A stretch of DNA of 7,213 bases, from contig SLDM01000343.1 of the NCBI GenBank assembly GCA_007125255.1, forward strand, positions 1 through 7,213, given 5' to 3'. Position numbers and translations under genes: made by a program. Source of the stretch: Phycisphaerales bacterium. GTDB taxonomy: Bacteria; Planctomycetota; Phycisphaerae; Phycisphaerales; SM1A02. Shown here piece after piece: positions 6,595 to 7,213 of this stretch; the stretch's first letter is position 1, and each line of letters opens with the position of its first letter. Under the pieces are notes generated by a model that was not told where the DNA came from, did not search any database, and saw only the letters and a program-made list of their open reading frames with translations.

Positions 6595-6807
6595 TGAAAC
6601 GTGTCCCGGTGAAAGCCGGGTGTGACCCGCCGCCGGAGGGGACGGCGGGGAACGAACAACGGTCGGCCCGGCGCACCGCGGGGTCGGTCATTCGGGCTGG
6701 GCTCGCGTGAGTTCAGCGATGCGTCAACGGTGCGGGAACGGGACCCCAGGGACAGTCGCCGGCCCAGCCGAAAGTCTTCGAAGTCCTTTCTTTTAGGAGT
6801 GTCACTC

Positions 6808-7164
6808 ATGCGTACGCGTACTATCCAGCGAGTGAAGCGCGGCTTCACCCTCATCGAAATCCTGATTGTTGTGGTGATCCTCGGCATCCTCGCCGCGATC
6901 GTCATCCCGCAGTTCGCCGAGTCTGCCGATTCGGCTCAGGCCAATGCAGCCCACTCGACGCTGCAGACGATCCGCTCGCAGTTCGAGCTCTGCAAGTTCA
7001 AGAACGATTGTGATTGCGATGACAGCATGTCCGACATTCTGACGACGCTCGTGGATGAAGGTTACCTCCAGTCGAGCCCCGTCGATGGATCCAACAACGT
7101 TGCCGATGGGTATGCGTTGGAATTCGGCAACTGCCGGTTCACGATCGACGGTCAGGACTGGTAA
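6808..7164 (+). CDS. Prepilin-type N-terminal methylation protein (type IV pilin / type II secretion pseudopilin)
   Basis: This complete 118-residue protein starts at an ATG preceded by AGGAG (6795-6799) at 8-nt spacing. It has a basic leader of 12 residues ending in KRG, then the class III prepilin motif FTLIEILIVVVILGILAAIVIPQF: cleavage is expected after G12, with F13 methylated and the conserved Glu at mature position +5 (E17). The hydrophobic helix (about 13-36) anchors the subunit in the inner membrane before assembly. The remaining ~80 residues form a small globular domain with four cysteines (C62, C68, C70, C109) and an acidic KNDCDCDDSMSD segment, where relatives I remember usually have a tyrosine/proline-rich segment. 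The length is short for a major pilin and fits a pseudopilin or minor pilin. No peptidase or secretion ATPase gene is in the window. Substrate and system are unknown. Confidence 0.95.
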   Translation: MRTRTIQRVKRGFTLIEILIVVVILGILAAIVIPQFAESADSAQANAAHSTLQTIRSQFELCKFKNDCDCDDSMSDILTTLVDEGYLQSSPVDGSNNVADGYALEFGNCRFTIDGQDW

Positions 7165-7213
7165 ATCACCACGTCACGTCCGAACGATTCAGGGCGCCGG
7201 TGCGGGAACGCAC

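Larger units (their letters stand above)
6082..6807 (+). other. Long gene-poor, GC-rich intergenic region and pseudopilin leader
   Basis: I find no convincing gene in these 726 nt. The open frames on both strands are Arg/Pro/Gly/Ala-rich, lack ribosome binding sites and mirror GC-rich composition. The left part (to about 6540) is extremely GC-rich; a more AT-containing patch at about 6549-6605 is the likeliest promoter area. Besides the hairpins listed separately, CCCGGT-GAAA-GCCGGG (6605-6620) is a GNRA-loop hairpin and CCCGCCG/CGGCGGG (6626-6632 with 6643-6649) is a 7-bp stem. GGCTGGGC (6695-6702) can pair over distance with GCCCAGCC (6762-6769). I do not recognise a known riboswitch, including the c-di-GMP classes sometimes found before pilin genes. 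Confidence 0.55.

Noticed and set aside
6480..6807. c-di-GMP riboswitch before the pseudopilin
   Set aside because: The conserved GEMM core sequences and the tetraloop-receptor arrangement are not found; only isolated GC hairpins are seen.

Overview
The window is a GC-rich bacterial chromosome segment. I suspect Planctomycetota, possibly the Phycisphaerae. The hints are a short pseudopilin with a near-perfect FTLIEILIVVVILGILAAIVIPQF-type start, a secreted LolA-like protein, a CPBP (CAAX-type) membrane protease with an extra soluble domain, and an intergenic CGACGGAG octamer array. This placement is inference; no rRNA or other phylogenetic marker is present.

Layout. Positions 1-2857 (minus strand) hold the first 952 codons of a SNF2-family helicase of the HelZ/DUF3670 type, whose 3' end lies beyond the left edge. 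Just upstream of it, on the same strand, is a tRNA-Lys(UUU) gene (2913-2985) with a plausible sigma-70 promoter at 2996-3024. A short divergent intergenic region with an octamer repeat separates this from three plus-strand genes: a CPBP intramembrane protease (3252-4772), a secreted LolA-like protein of unknown role with a disordered acidic/Pro-Ala tail (5008-6081), and a prepilin/pseudopilin (6808-7164). A gene-poor, very GC-rich stretch (6082-6807) lies before the pseudopilin and contains several hairpins.

The genes do not form an obvious single pathway. The three plus-strand genes all act in the envelope or periplasm, but the gaps between them (235 and 726 nt), a terminator-like hairpin after the protease and a promoter-like element before the LolA-like gene suggest separate transcripts. 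The least ordinary parts are non-coding: the leader of the LolA-like gene, where a 25-codon upstream ORF, a four-copy 11-nt tandem repeat and the ribosome binding site overlap; the hairpin-rich leader of the pseudopilin; and the cysteine/aspartate cluster inside the pseudopilin. I found no defence system, CRISPR array, insertion sequence or clearly novel multi-gene system.
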